Below are positions 1 to 10,880 of a stretch of DNA of 64,000 nt, in pieces (position 1 is the first letter of the stretch; every line of letters begins with the position of its first letter). The notes under the pieces are model-generated. The model did no database searches. It worked only from the letters and a program-made list of their open reading frames with translations, and was not told where the DNA came from. The stretch is from Symsagittifera roscoffensis (taxonomy: Eukaryota > Xenacoelomorpha > Acoela > Convolutidae). The DNA lies in NCBI RefSeq assembly GCF_963678635.1, contig NC_087071.1:29051325-29115324 (forward strand). The letters run 5' to 3'. Made by a program: the position numbers and the translations under genes.

Positions 1-1400
1 AAACCACAAACTAATAGCATAACTAAGAAAGAAAAACCCACGCTACCCAAACCGGATTAAAACTAGATTAAAAGTGGATAAATTATTCTTATGAAAACCA
101 CTATCAAGTTTCACCACAGCCAAATAAAACACAAAAAGTCCAAAGACAAACCCAAAACAAAAGCTTCTATATTTGAGAAAAGAGCACAACCAAAACAAAA
201 AAGAGAAAAACAAGTAATAAAAATGAAAAAAAGTTTGAACAAACAAGGACACTCTGCGAAAACAGACCATAAAAGTATACTCCACTCCTGGCCTCACCAA
301 CCAGAGGGACGTCCTGAGCATGCTCTATAGCCGACCTAACCCACCGCGCTACAACCACGCTTTCCGACCCACACTCTTTTTTGCCAAGAATTGCTCTAGT
401 GTGAGAGATTCTCAAAATTTTCATCAAACTAAAATAAAACGCTTTTGCGAGAACAATTAATAACAAATTATTACTATAATTTAATTAACAAAGAGTAATT
501 ATATAAGTAAACCATAAAAGCAGTATGTAAAGATTTCTTAGAACCCAAGGAACGAGCAGCAAAGGAGATGACAACTCGGCTACATTCCAATTTTGGAATG
601 GCAAATCTATTCGATTGCTGCCTAAAGTCACTAACCTCAAATGATTTAAAGTATGGTAAACATCGCAAAGGAAAACCATTGAACCAGAACCAATGGCCAA
701 CTCGATTTTGACTCTAGGTACCGATCCTAGTCACTTGGCACTTCACATGGAAAAGTCAAACTTCACCCTGCACGTAACCTCGCTCTAATCTTAACGAAAT
801 CAATACATCTCTGCATCAATCAGAAGTATTGACACAATCACCCAAGACTGCCACGATCAATGAGACCAATCTGGAAACACGAACAAAACAATCTACCTCC
901 GTCTAACACAAACAACCACATTTCTCCTCTCTCCAAGAATGCTCATAACTTCAAAAAGAAACCACAACACCCGTCCTTCACTACATCGAACAAATAAAAA
1001 CTAAAAACTCTCTGGTGGAACCAGTTCTAATTTAGTTTTTATTAACCAATTAAACTATTCATGGATTCTCATATAAACTTTTTATAACTAACCAATCATA
1101 TTCCATCTCTAATACTGACGCTTATTTGTAAGTGCTGAAGCTACTTGTAATTTCAGCTCCTGAACAATTTAAAAAAAAACTCTGAGATCAACTGTTCTCC
1201 TTCTGGAAAAACTCCAAGAACAAACTCGCATAAACCAGACTAGGAGTTATAAGAGTAAGGTTAACATCGGTATTAGACTAAGAAGTTGCACGAATCTATC
1301 CAGCCGAAAATAAGAAACCGTGACGAGCAGATGGTATACCTTATCTGAAATTACTCTATGAGTATAACCAAAAAGTCATAACTCAAAAATCTTCTCCTGA
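1..1400 (-). repeat. Inverted copy of the L-type repeat module
   Basis: The reverse complement of this stretch matches 41.75-42.96 kb in the same order. Shared landmarks are the actggttccacc stretch, the TGTAGTGAA-GGATG stretch, GTTTCGTTAAG, the GTGACTAGGA stretch, the DLPF-like short reading frame and the GTAGCGCGG...TCGGCTATAGAGC block. Divergence is considerable, so this is an older copy. The edge near 1400 is approximate, because similarity fades beyond the segment matching the gagtaatttcaga block. No complete gene is visible. Short reading frames at 474-700 and 167-466 keep local peptide similarity to the copy at 42.4-42.9 kb, for example VVAR followed by RSAIE, so part of the module may once have been coding. 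Confidence 0.65.
262..362 (-). other. tRNA-like segment inside the repeat (tentative)
   Basis: On the minus strand a TAGCGCGGTGG stretch resembles a Pol III A box. TAGC can pair with GCTA across a D-arm-sized loop, and GAGCATGCTC forms the next hairpin. A GAGTGGAGTATAC stretch further on is a weak B-box candidate. The copy at 42.73 kb keeps TAGC/GCTA and has a different but still pairing second stem (AGCCC with GGGCT). A tRNA-derived SINE head is possible. The same bases also translate into a frame shared by the two copies, so a coding explanation competes. Confidence 0.25.
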
Positions 1401-1954
1401 AACAATGTAAGATACTAAGTGATTTAAAAGCACAAAAATGATCAGAAAATAACAAAATAGAAACGTAGAGAGTCACAAAATTCTCATATGTTGCAGGTTT
1501 GCGGGTAACTTTTTCTGTGTATTGAAAAATGCGTTTTTTAAAAACATTATTATGGGGAAAGACGTAATGTGCTTTCAACTTTTCGGGAAGAGTATGGAAA
1601 AACATAATGAAACAAGGATAACCGGTTAAGGTACAAGTGCAGGTTTTTTCGGAGTGGTGTGATAAGCAATACGAGGCCAAACTGTGTATTCTGCACATTG
1701 TAAGCTGATTCCGCAACATGCCAAAATAAGATTTGTCGCGGAAGCCGCAACACTGCTACTTTTCTTTGATCTTCTTGCTGTTTTGGATTCCACAAACAAA
1801 TACCTAAAACACTGTACCACTCAAAATTGCTCCAAAAAAAAGCAAATTTGCGGAATCCGCAACCTTATTTTTGGAATCCAGAATAGATTGAGGAATCCCA
1901 ACACGAATAACTAGACATGTGTATAGTTGAAAGGAGCTGTTGCGAAATCCTCAA

Positions 1955-2034
1955 CTGTAAGCGGAATCCGCAAAATGTAAGTGGAATCCGCAAAATGTAA
2001 GTGGAATCCGCAAACTGTAAGTGGAATGCGCATT
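1955..2034 (+). repeat. 20-bp minisatellite, left arm
   Basis: Consecutive 20-bp units start at 1961, 1981, 2001 and 2021, with consensus GTGGAATCCGCAAAATGTAA. The first unit has GC in place of GT at its start, and the last is cut short and changed. Confidence 0.9.
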
Positions 2035-2114
2035 TTGTTTGCGGATTCCGTTTACTGATATATATGTAGTAGCTTTTGAAACTATATATCTTTTAATTAC
2101 TACGTTGATCAGCT

Positions 2115-2340
2115 ACAAGTTGGAATGCCAAATGTTTTATCTCAGTTCCTGTCCAACACGCAACTTGGATCGCAAATCCTGTCGAACATATTCAACTTCG
2201 ATCTCAATTCCTGACAAACATACGCAACTTTGATCTCATCTCAATTCCTGTCCAACATACTTAGCTTTAATCTCAGTTCCTACCAAGATTAACTTCGATT
2301 TCAATTCCCGTCATCAACTTCAATTCCTATGAATTTTTTC
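2115..2340 (+). repeat. Imperfect ~32-bp tandem repeat
   Basis: About six degraded units share the pattern CAACTTCGATCTCAATTCC followed by TGTCCAACATAC-like bases. It lies in the middle of the foldback-like element. Confidence 0.7.
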
Positions 2341-2582
2341 ATCAGCTCGTTTCAAGCCATTCAGTAAAAAAGTTTTAATTTGGCCATTTTGAAATATTTT
2401 CAAAATGCTAAACTAGAACTTAAATCAATAAGGCAGCCTTTTTAGTACTATATATTCGTTTTTGAACTTAAAATTTAATTCTGCTGTAATTAAAGATTTG
2501 GTTATGTTTTTCTAGTACTAATTTACTCAAAATAATTAACGAGATCATTTACTCCCTGTGAACAAATTGATTTGAATTGACG

Positions 2583-2705
2583 CTCCCAAACACTGAATCT
2601 CAAATAAAAAATCCCAAATACTGAACCTCAATTACTGAATCCCAAATACTGACCTAATTTGGCAATATGTCAACCCAATAATGAATAAACCCAATTACCG
2701 AGATA
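2583..2705 (+). repeat. Short CCCAAATACTGAA-type repeat
   Basis: Variants of TCCCAAATACTGAA and CTCAATTACTGAA recur at irregular spacing of roughly 15-20 bases. It is a degraded simple repeat inside the foldback-like element. Confidence 0.55.
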
Positions 2706-2904
2706 ACCCAAGAAGTTTATTCGGTGTTGTGTTGCCAAAACTATGATCCCAAAATCTGCTTGCAAATACTAAAGTGTGACATCCATAAATTTAGTTAACC
2801 AAAATTTTAAGAATTGTTCGTGGATTCCGCTGTTAATGGTTAAGCCCTTGCTTTAAAGTTCCGCAAGTGCATATGCAAGCTCAGTAATAAATAAACTTCT
2901 TTAG

Positions 2905-3003
2905 ATTTTGCGGATTCCGCCTACAAATTTTGCCGATTCCAATTACATTTGCGGATCCCACCTACATTTTGCGGAATCCACTTACAGTTGCGGAATCCAG
3001 AAC
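2905..3003 (-). repeat. 20-bp minisatellite, right arm (inverted)
   Basis: Units of 20-21 bp of the form TTTTGCGGATTCCACTTACA repeat about 4.5 times. This is the reverse complement of the left-arm unit, with more divergence between units. Confidence 0.85.
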
Positions 3004-3039
3004 AACTAGCTAAAATTGCTTGTTGCGGAATTCGCAACA

Positions 3040-3850
3040 AATTAAATGTGCCGACAAAATTTACATTAAAAGTATATGTACGCTGAACCCACGTAAATCT
3101 TGTAAGTGGAATCTTGTAAAGTAAATTTTTTTGTTAAAGTGACTTCGGTTTTACTTTATTTATTGATGTTTCTGCTGCTGTTTTTTGAAACGATAAAATT
3201 TAATCTAACGATGCGTTTATTAATTATTTTACAGTGGCTGATGTCAACGGCAATGAAATTTTTTGAAAAACTATGTAAATGGAACTTAACCAATGGTTCA
3301 GAAAACTATTTAACAAACAACAGAAATGGATTTGAACAATAGGAAATAAACAAGGGTTAAACGATGGTTGGGGAATAAAAGATGGTGAATTATACTTCAA
3401 GACTCATAATTGGGTTAAATACTGTCAATAAAAAGAAAAAATGCGAAAACCAAAAGCGGCATTGAGCAGTTTCAGAAAACAATTGGTAAAACTAAGCAAT
3501 TGTTGGTGTTTAAGCAATTATTTTTCTGTCGATTATTGAAATACTACTGAGAGAGAAGATGTCTTCATTTCTGATAAAGAGAGATCAATCCTGACACTTT
3601 ATTCATTAGGTGGCTTTTTCGGGCAAATTTTCACTGTCCGTACGTACTTTCATAAGTTATGCAGAAGAGGACAATTCTCGTACTGACTGACATGAAATGG
3701 ATTACAATCAATTTCTTACAAATATTAAAGCAAAGAACCTAGGAAATTGATTTGTATTGATTTGAAATTGACTTAGTTTGGTATAAAAACACAGCATCAA
3801 ATAATTTCAATCAATTTTCAATATGTAATTTCCGTAAAATTGGAATATAT
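3040..3850. other. No gene recognised
   Basis: AT-rich sequence. A 78-codon plus-strand frame at 3106-3342 is hydrophobic but low in complexity and has no splice or homology support. Nothing else is supportable. Confidence 0.5.
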
Positions 3851-4076
3851 TTAATTTAACTTAAATCGACTTTTACCACTTTCTTGTAGGCTTTTTTTAT
3901 TTTTTTTCAGATTTTCTTGGTTATCGAAAAATAAAGAAAATTGGAAATAATATAGTAAGGTCTGATTTTCATTTCGTTTTCGTATTGATATGTGGATTGA
4001 AAAAAAATCTGAAAATAACAAACCTATTATTTTTGCACCTAGTTGTGATTTAAGTTTTTCAATTATATGCAAAATT

Positions 4077-4376
4077 TCAAACATACTTACGCCTGGAACG
4101 TTCATAGAGAAAAAGAAATTCGAAAAAAATTTTGCATAGTTTACTTTTCATACTGCGGGAGCCCTTAGATTTGCAAAAGGGATGCCCGTCATCACAATAT
4201 TTTGCGGTAAAAATTTCTTTTGGGTTGACTCTTGCTCTAGAGCCCTGATAGAGGTTGTTCTTGAGTTCAAAAATTTGCTCAAGTTTTGAAACAAAACAAA
4301 TTACATTTAACCAAATTTGTACAGATTTGCATGGTTTTTGCTGCCTTACAAAAACCCATATAAAATTTTTAAACAA
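4077..4376 (-). CDS. Possible short coding exon, unknown
   Basis: An open minus-strand frame of 99 codons. Its C-terminal half looks more protein-like than its surroundings: a Cys-Asp-Asp-Gly-His-Pro-Phe-Cys stretch (CDDGHPFC) is followed by Lys/Ser/Arg-rich residues. The first half is rich in Phe, Leu and Lys and may be chance or intron. I do not recognise the family. No clear splice pair was identified and it overlaps a plus-strand open frame at 4255-4458, so it may be a chance ORF. Confidence 0.25.
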   Translation of the reverse strand: MFKNFIWVFVRQQKPCKSVQIWLNVICFVSKLEQIFELKNNLYQGSRARVNPKEIFTAKYCDDGHPFCKSKGSRSMKSKLCKIFFEFLFLYERSRRKYV

Positions 4377-4657
4377 TGAAAGTATTTTTTATTCTACCGA
4401 TGAAATCCATTTAATCATTCTAAATCTTAATGGGCTATCATTAAACGATTTTCAGTAAGCGTGTTTTCTGTAGATAAATTTATTCAAGTCGATTTCAATC
4501 TCAAGTTTGTCAGTGCGGGTTGCTTGCTTATTGACTTATTTGGTCAGAGGGTTTCATATGATTTTTCACTCAAACGCATATGGTCTAAGGTTCATGAATG
4601 TCTAGCTAAACTAGTGCTGTTCTTCGAATTTACTTGTATTTTACTTGTATTTTGTAG

Positions 4658-5027
4658 TTTAGAAAATAACCCTTGTTCTTCTTCGAACACCATTTTCGAT
4701 AACTTTAAGACACAGCCATTTCAAAGGGAAATAAATATTAATGACTCGGACTGGTCACCGCCAGAGCGAGGACTGTATAACAGAAGGAAATACACAAAGA
4801 AAGAATTGCGTGAAGATTTGGCTGGCATTTCTAAAACTGTAGATAAACCTTGCCCAAACAATCCTTACATTGCGTTCGAGGCTCAAAAAGAACGTGAAAA
4901 TACTATGGCGACTGACGGAAATAGCAGTGAATTAGATAATACCAGTTCGGAGAGTGCAATTAACTCTCCAGTAATTGCCAAGAAAAGTAGAAGGGTTTTA
5001 AACTGCTCCCAATTAGACAATGATTAA
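4658..5027 (+). CDS. Terminal exon of an unknown gene
   Basis: The frame is open from 4461, but the translation changes character at about 4658. Upstream it is hydrophobic and intron-like; downstream it is rich in charged and polar residues. A pyrimidine-rich tract ending TTTTGTAG at 4657 gives a good acceptor exactly there. The exon encodes about 122 residues to a TAA stop at 5025-5027. Visible features are a SDWSPPERGLYNRRKY segment, a basic KKELRED helix-like stretch, a Ser/Asn/Asp/Glu-rich acidic tract, and a basic KKSRR run near the C terminus that could be a nuclear localisation signal. I do not recognise the family. Upstream exons were not identified in the window. Confidence is moderate that this is a real exon and low for any function. 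Confidence 0.5.
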
Positions 5028-5559
5028 TTAACTAAAATAACTTTTTATATTTCATTTACCCCACTCTGATTAATATTTTGCTTGTAAATCATAATCGTTT
5101 AGAATAATGTATATACAGTTCTCAAAATTTATATAAAATTGTTCATAATTTTATTGGATTGGACCAACAACTTAATGATGGACTGAAAGTCCAAGCATAC
5201 TGTTATCGACTATTTCAAACCCGGGCGCAACTGTCAAGCCTTGAACATGTTTATATGTAGTTAATCTGTTTAGTTTGAAATTTAAAAATCATTTTTTAAT
5301 TACAGCTTTTATATAGTTTAAACACTTTTATATAGTTTCATATAATTAGCTATCAGCGGTCACTAGTAAGGGTAAATGAAATTTAAACAAAAGCAAGAAT
5401 TATTAAAGCAAGTTAAAATTTTTTTAACTTATTCAAAATGTACGAATGAACCAAAAAAACTCACTGAGTACCCGTACTCGTTAAGTTTGAATACCAAATA
5501 TGCTTGCCATGGCCAAAAAGTATTCATGCATTGTGTAATCACCGGGTGGGGGAGGAGGA

Positions 5560-5745
5560 TGAGTTTAATTTTTAACCACATCAATCTCGTGATCGAGATT
5601 CCGTGTTCTTAGTGAAGAAACTTAACCCGCATCCAATTCAATTTTACTCATGTCAATCTCGTGCTCGTGTCGAGTTGCTTGTTTTATTGAAGAAATCTAG
5701 GCCGTATCGATTTTAATTTCACTCACATCAACTCTAGTCATCTCC
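5560..5745 (+). repeat. ~72-75-bp tandem repeat, about 2.5 copies
   Basis: The phrase TCAATCTCGTG and its relatives recur at 5581, 5653 and 5728, each followed by a TTGAAGAAA-like phrase and a CGTATC/CGCATC phrase. Copies are diverged. Confidence 0.6.
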
Positions 5746-6609
5746 TTTTTTATTATTCTTACTTCCATATTTAGAAAATAAAGGGATTTTGACTGGAATA
5801 TGCGATTAATGTACTCCTGACTGTAACCTCGTTTACAATGAAAGTTTGATCTCTGATTTTCTAGATTGAAATTAAAAAGAAGGCTTTTCAAAGAAGTCTT
5901 TTTCTTAGTTTACTTATAAATACGTTCTAGATTCATTTGTAATGATAATTTTGAACTGAGTTTTTACAAGAGATTTTCTTGTAAATGATAAATGTTCCGT
6001 TTCTTGTGATATTATTCAGTTTATCACGATCAGTTTGTCTCTCTCTCTATTTTTTTTTGAAGTACAGTTTGCTAACCCTTAGAATTTTTGAAGTCCGGAG
6101 ATCTTCAACTTCATAGCTTCAGTTTTGATTTTTGCCTTTGAATGCTTTTGAACCTCTGATTAGTAAAATTCTCAGTTTTTGCTCTTCTATTTTTTTAACC
6201 AAATTAATTGATTGATTCAACTAAGGAATGAGATAGAAATGTCGCAAATGCTTGTAAAACCCTGACAAAAAATCGAAAACTTGACTACTAATCTCAAACT
6301 GAACGTTTCATGGCTTTGAGAGAAAAAAGTCCATGTTGAAACTTCGTGTTTCAAAATCAAAAGAATGTTCAAATCCATACTTCAAATTATTCAATATCTG
6401 TTCAGTTTTCAAAAAAAATTGGACCATAAATTTTCCCCAAAAAAACGTAGATTGTTTAACATAACAAAAACCATTCAAACTCATGTGTATTTCACAATCC
6501 GGGGAAGGAGTTAATTTTGATTTTAATTTCAGTAACAAGAACAGCTTTTCCGTATTTTTGTCTAAAGCCTTCTTCACTGTATTTTCTTGCTTTTTGACAA
6601 TTTCAGCAA

Positions 6610-6879
6610 TCATGAGATTTTCAGATTTCTTGCATTCACTGGATACTTATCACATATCCAATTCTGTCCCATACATAGGACATTAAACTTGAACCAATCG
6701 AAACTCAACTCGTCTTTCAATTTTTCTCTTTCAAAAAACTTCAAAACATTTCCAACAGGAAGCAACGGGAGCACGAAGTCTGCTATTGGATCACCGCCTC
6801 CTATTCTGACATCACCGTTGTTTGAACCAAAAGCGATATCAAGTATAACGTTCGCGCAAAGTTCGGCGTCGTATCGGAC
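6610..6879 (-). CDS. G1 last exon, unknown protein family
   Basis: Minus-strand exon of 270 nt. It follows the acceptor tgcatttcag and runs in one frame to a TGA whose complement is at 6610-6612. The encoded 89 residues include FDWFKFNVLCMG, a Gly-rich GGGDPIADFVLPLLP segment and NWICDKYPV. The paralogous exon at 30125-30385 matches along its whole length in the same frame, with identities such as LCANVI, SFDWFK/NFDWFK, FNV/LNV and KYPV, and has the acceptor at the same place. Agreement of frame, splice site and stop region between two diverged copies is strong evidence of coding. The family is not recognised. Nucleotide similarity between the paralogs continues about 20 bases past the stop. 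Confidence 0.7.
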   Translation of the reverse strand, partial: VRYDAELCANVILDIAFGSNNGDVRIGGGDPIADFVLPLLPVGNVLKFFEREKLKDELSFDWFKFNVLCMGQNWICDKYPVNARNLKIS

Positions 6880-7891
6880 CTGAAATGCACGATTTGTATT
6901 AGTATGGCTGCCTTAAGCCGGCACCAGAATTGACAGTAGGGAAATACTAGCAGGCTTTTCAAAACCAGACCACCAACAATTCAGAGTACACAAATGAGAA
7001 AACCAAAAGGTTAAAAAGCATTCGATCATAAAAATAGTTACGTAATACTAGATGCCAAGTCAGATAAGTTTTGAAATTTACTCGAAATTGTCACAAAAAA
7101 GTAACTTTTTGTATATTGCTACGATGCTCCTGTTTTGAAAAACGCAGACGTTGAAAATCAAGAGTATTTTTTTTCATAGTTAGATATAGACTATATTAAA
7201 ATAAAAAAACTCTGTCATTACAGAAAACCATCGAAAAAACGGAGGATTTTTTTATGCACAAACTTTAAGGAAAAAAGTATACATTAAGTTCTTTTAATTT
7301 TCTTTTCACTCAGATTTGAAACTTTTTTACGGAAAAATGCTGATCATACTACTTTAATATATGGAAATCGTATGATTAACCTTTTTTCCACAGAAACCAC
7401 GCATCGAATTGTATTATCAGCAAATTTCTGTATGGAATCGTAGAAATTTGTTGAATGGGAGTCAACCCAGAAGTTGAATTGAGGCAGCTCTATATACGAT
7501 TTAAATTGCATCACTTAATTTTTGATATTAACAGCCGGAAACTCAAATTTTTGCCAAAACATAATTTAACAAAAACTTTCCGAGACCAATTAAATGGCAG
7601 TCAGAATATTCAGGGTTTTGTCCTGCTACGAGCAGTCTTGCTGAAAAAATATAGGTGAGACTGTTGGGTAATTATTATAACAGAGAACAAAAAAAACATA
7701 TAACATATGTGGAGCTCTTAAATAGCTCACCTACGCAAAGGTATTTTTTTTCATCTATCTTCAATTTCAGTTCATTTTTTTTGAACATGTAGCTTCAAAA
7801 AAAAGAAAAATTTGCTTCAAAAAAACATTACAATCGAACGCAATTTTATGATAGGCCTGAAAAGTAAACGACATCAGAATTCAAAACTTGC

Positions 7892-8022
7892 CTTGATATG
7901 TCGTAAGATTTTTCCCGTATTTGTGAAATCGGTTATTTTGTCAATGTACTCTTCAGGAGAAATTCCGTTTCTATGGCCATATACCATATAAGTCCGTATT
8001 TGATAATAGCAGCAAATATCAT
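7892..8022 (-). CDS. G1 penultimate exon
   Basis: Minus-strand exon of 131 nt after the acceptor ctgttttag. It encodes a segment with CCYYQIRTY, then NGISPEEYIDKITDF and a basic end ILRHIK. The G2 exon at 31393-31538 is clearly paralogous (QIRTY, GISP followed by a Glu/Gln and Asp/Glu-Tyr, K-TDF). To keep the frame into the next exon, the donor must be GC at 7891-7890 (AAG|GCAAGT). The nearest GT lies 4 bases further on and breaks the frame. The intron would be about 1.0 kb (6880-7891). Acceptor position and reading phase agree with the paralog. Confidence 0.65.
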
Positions 8023-8927
8023 CTAAAACAGATTGCATCAAAATTTATCATTAACTTGAAAAATTTTAAAAGAAGGATGAGCAAAAAAAAATTTTTTCTC
8101 GAGAAAATTTTTCAATCCCTTTGTTTTTACTTATACCGGGCAGCTACCGCTGTTTCAGATACACTCCAGTTTGGTTAAAAAAATTTAGCGATGGTTCAGG
8201 GATAATTCATGACTATATTTCTCAGCAAAAACTATGAAAAATTAGCCATATAAAAACTCTGAATCTGCGCTGAAAAATGTTTTCAATATTTAGAATTGAT
8301 ATGAAAATTTCAAAAGACATATTTTGAATAATGGTATCAAAATTTTTTTTAGGATACTATATGGGAAAAAAAAGATTTTGTTTAGGTTTTATGGCAAAAA
8401 AAAACAAATAGTTTTGTTGAGTTTTTTAATGGATTGTTTTCTTTAGTGGCTTTGATAACTCTGATCTAGTTCAAACTAGATTACTGGTAACAAATTTCCA
8501 TTTCAGTCTAAAAAGATCATGTTCAATAAAGAATCAGGGATGTTCATGGCTTTTGCAGCGTTGATTCAGCTCTAATTTAGCGTTGATTTGGCAAAACTTT
8601 AAAGGCAATTCTTGCATCTTTTTTTTACAGCCTGAATTCTCTGTGATTCAACGAAGGAAAAGCATTTTAACAGTTATTGCAGTTTTTTTCAGCCCTGAGC
8701 TAGCGTTAAATTAGCGCTGTTCCGGCCCTAATTGACCTGCTCTGAACAAGAGCTGAATCATTCCTGATAGTTATTGAAGGCTCTCTTCAAAGGTAAAAAT
8801 TAAGTGATGCCCGGTGATAATAATCTATGACAGATCCATCCAGATTGTAGTTCCTTTCTTGTATTCTGCATTACCACACTAGCCAACTGAATTACCAAAA
8901 AGTACACTCGATTTATTGCAATGTTTT

Positions 8928-9127
8928 NNNNNNNNNNNNNNNNNNNNNNNNNNNNNNNNNNNNNNNNNNNNNNNNNNNNNNNNNNNNNNNNNNNNNNNNN
9001 NNNNNNNNNNNNNNNNNNNNNNNNNNNNNNNNNNNNNNNNNNNNNNNNNNNNNNNNNNNNNNNNNNNNNNNNNNNNNNNNNNNNNNNNNNNNNNNNNNNN
9101 NNNNNNNNNNNNNNNNNNNNNNNNNNN
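8928..9127. other. Assembly gap, 200 N
   Basis: Exactly 200 N. The round number suggests a placeholder gap of unknown true size. It lies in what would be an intron of G1, next to a tandem repeat. Confidence 0.98.
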
Positions 9128-9149
9128 AACCAACTCAAACAAAAAGCAT

Positions 9150-9400
9150 CATAAGTGAATGTGTTCAAGAGAATTTTTTTGTTAATTCTTCGAAAGAACC
9201 GACCAAACCAAAAACACTTAGTCAAGCATCAAATTTTAGACCTTGCGCTCAGGGAAAATATCGACGGCACTTCGTCTATGGATGAAAATTCTTCGAAAAA
9301 ACCGACCAAACCAGAAACACTTAGTCAAGCATCAAATTTTAGACCTCGCGGTCAGGGAAAATAACGGCGGCACTTCGTCTATGGATGAAATTTTAAGTTG
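9150..9400 (+). repeat. 103-bp tandem repeat, two copies at a gap edge
   Basis: ATTCTTCGAA begins copies at 9185 and 9288. Each continues through ACCGACCAAACC, ACACTTAGTCAAGCATC, TTTTAGACCT, CGGCACTTCG and TCTATGGATGAA. The period is not a multiple of three, so the plus-strand open frames at 9155-9364 and 9243-9482 are in different registers and are probably not a conserved protein. The array probably extends into the N gap. Confidence 0.85.
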
Positions 9401-10439
9401 GAAGACTAAACAACATGCTAATTGTCAAGAAAATAGCTTCTTGTTGAAACCTACAGTCAGTAATGGCGTTTCTATAGCTTAAAGTTTACAGGACAAAAAA
9501 AAACATAAACATATCTAGCACATATACTCATCATAAATAGAGATCCTAATGTAGGTTTTTTTGTGCATTTTGATCTCTACTACTCTTTAGCTATATCAGA
9601 TGCAAAAAGATTCAGGGATATTTGGTTGCTCTGCAAGTAGCAGAGAGTGTTTCGGCCATTCTCAAAAACAGAATTTATTAATTTTTTGAATAAATGTCGT
9701 TTATTTTGCACTTGGTGTGATGAGAACATTATACGACCGCGTAGAATTTTGGCAAATTGGCGTAAACGGCAGCAGTTGTCCTTTTTCAATAATTTTCTTC
9801 CCCATAATATTTTGAAGAACCTGTTTTTCTTTTGAAAAGTTTTTATCTTCTAAGTATGCGCAAAATAAGGTATCCGAAACTAGTTTCAAGTAAGAATTGG
9901 ACTACTTCACAGACAAATATTTTTTTCCAGGCGTTCTCGCCCCCTCTCGTTGCTTGAATTTAGGCGCATTTTCGGGACAAAAGGGAAATTTTTGAAACGT
10001 TTTTTTAATGGAATGTCCTTTATGAGATATCGCCCAACCCTTTCCGATAGTTAATTACTGTACCTCATTTTTGTGGAAAAAAACTGAAATACATCTGAAG
10101 TTCCTCCCATTTTCAATGGGCAGAACAGCAAGTTTGAGAGTTGATTACAAAAAGATTTCTAATAGCTAACAAACTTATCTAATTTTTCTCTTGCATTATA
10201 TGACATGGCTGTGAAAACGGCTCTTTTTCCTTCCCCTCCCCACCAGCAAAATTTTACTTGTAAGATTTTGTTCACAGCATCGGATTGTTACAAAAACAAT
10301 ATTGGACACTTGGTCCACATATTTATTTTGTAAAACCCCCGTTACAACATAAAATTGATGCATATGTGAGTGGGGGAAAAGGAAAAAGGGCCCTGAAAAC
10401 AAACTGAGGAGTGTTCTGGTACCAGAAATTGACTACCTG

Positions 10440-10880
10440 GAACAACCAAAATGGCTACTTATACAATTTTTGTATCGAGAAAAAAGTGAAAAAATCATAC
10501 ACTTTTCATGCAATTCCATAAGTACAGAAAGTTGCATGAAACTCCATGATTACTGACTTTTCATATATAGAAAGTGTGCAATTTGCATTTTCTTAAGTTG
10601 TATTTCTTCTCAGATTTTTTGGTTCGTGTTCATAACCCAGCACAAGTAATGAAGAATTCGGTTTACTCAAAAATAGATTCACCAAATGTTTGACCGTTCT
10701 GCATTTACAATGCATTGAAATGACCTGAATTGTCTTAGTGTTGTCTTACACATATGGTATAATGAAAGTATCAAGCTTCACTTTTCCGCAAATTTTCAAG
10801 ATCATCGCTTTAAAAAATTAAATGTTTAATTAAGTAGGCTTTGATCAAGGCATACATAAACATCCGTTACGAAAAAAAGG
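10440..10880 (-). other. Block conserved with 32000-32520
   Basis: About 400 bases match the G2 region in the same orientation. Shared points are TTTTTCATGC-like and ATAAGTACAGA stretches, the CTGCATTTA/CTGGCATTTA and ATGCATTGAAATG-like stretches, CCTGAATT, and TTGATCAAGGC/ATGATCAAGGC followed by ACATAAACAT. On the minus strand the last part reads as a hydrophobic MFMYALI in G1 and MFMFALI in G2, followed by loss of frame. It may hold a short exon plus intron. It shows that the G1/G2 duplication covered more than the two 3' exons. Confidence 0.55.

Larger units (their letters stand above)
1690..3035. mobile_element. Foldback-like element with minisatellite arms
   Basis: The left arm (about 1690-2060) and right arm (about 2900-3035) carry the same GGAATCC-type motifs in opposite orientation, around a middle of about 850 bp that holds other simple tandem repeats. 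Foldback transposons are known for long inverted ends built from short tandem subrepeats, and this fits that pattern. No transposase reading frame and no target-site duplication could be confirmed, so the outer edges are uncertain. Near-palindromic TTGCGGAATCCGCAA-like sites also occur singly, at about 1726-1758, 1849-1864 and 3015-3035. Confidence 0.45.

Noticed and set aside
4461-4657. First 65 codons of the open frame that ends at 5027
   Set aside because: It begins with GTG, is hydrophobic and intron-like, and a good acceptor explains the start of real coding at 4658.
6308-6613. 101-codon ORF overlapping the G1 stop
   Set aside because: It starts inside the stop region of the last exon and is low-complexity; G2 has a similar but shorter and differently framed continuation, which fits shared 3' untranslated sequence better.
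8800-9225. Open frames spanning 8800-9225
   Set aside because: They run through 200 undefined bases, so the reading is meaningless.
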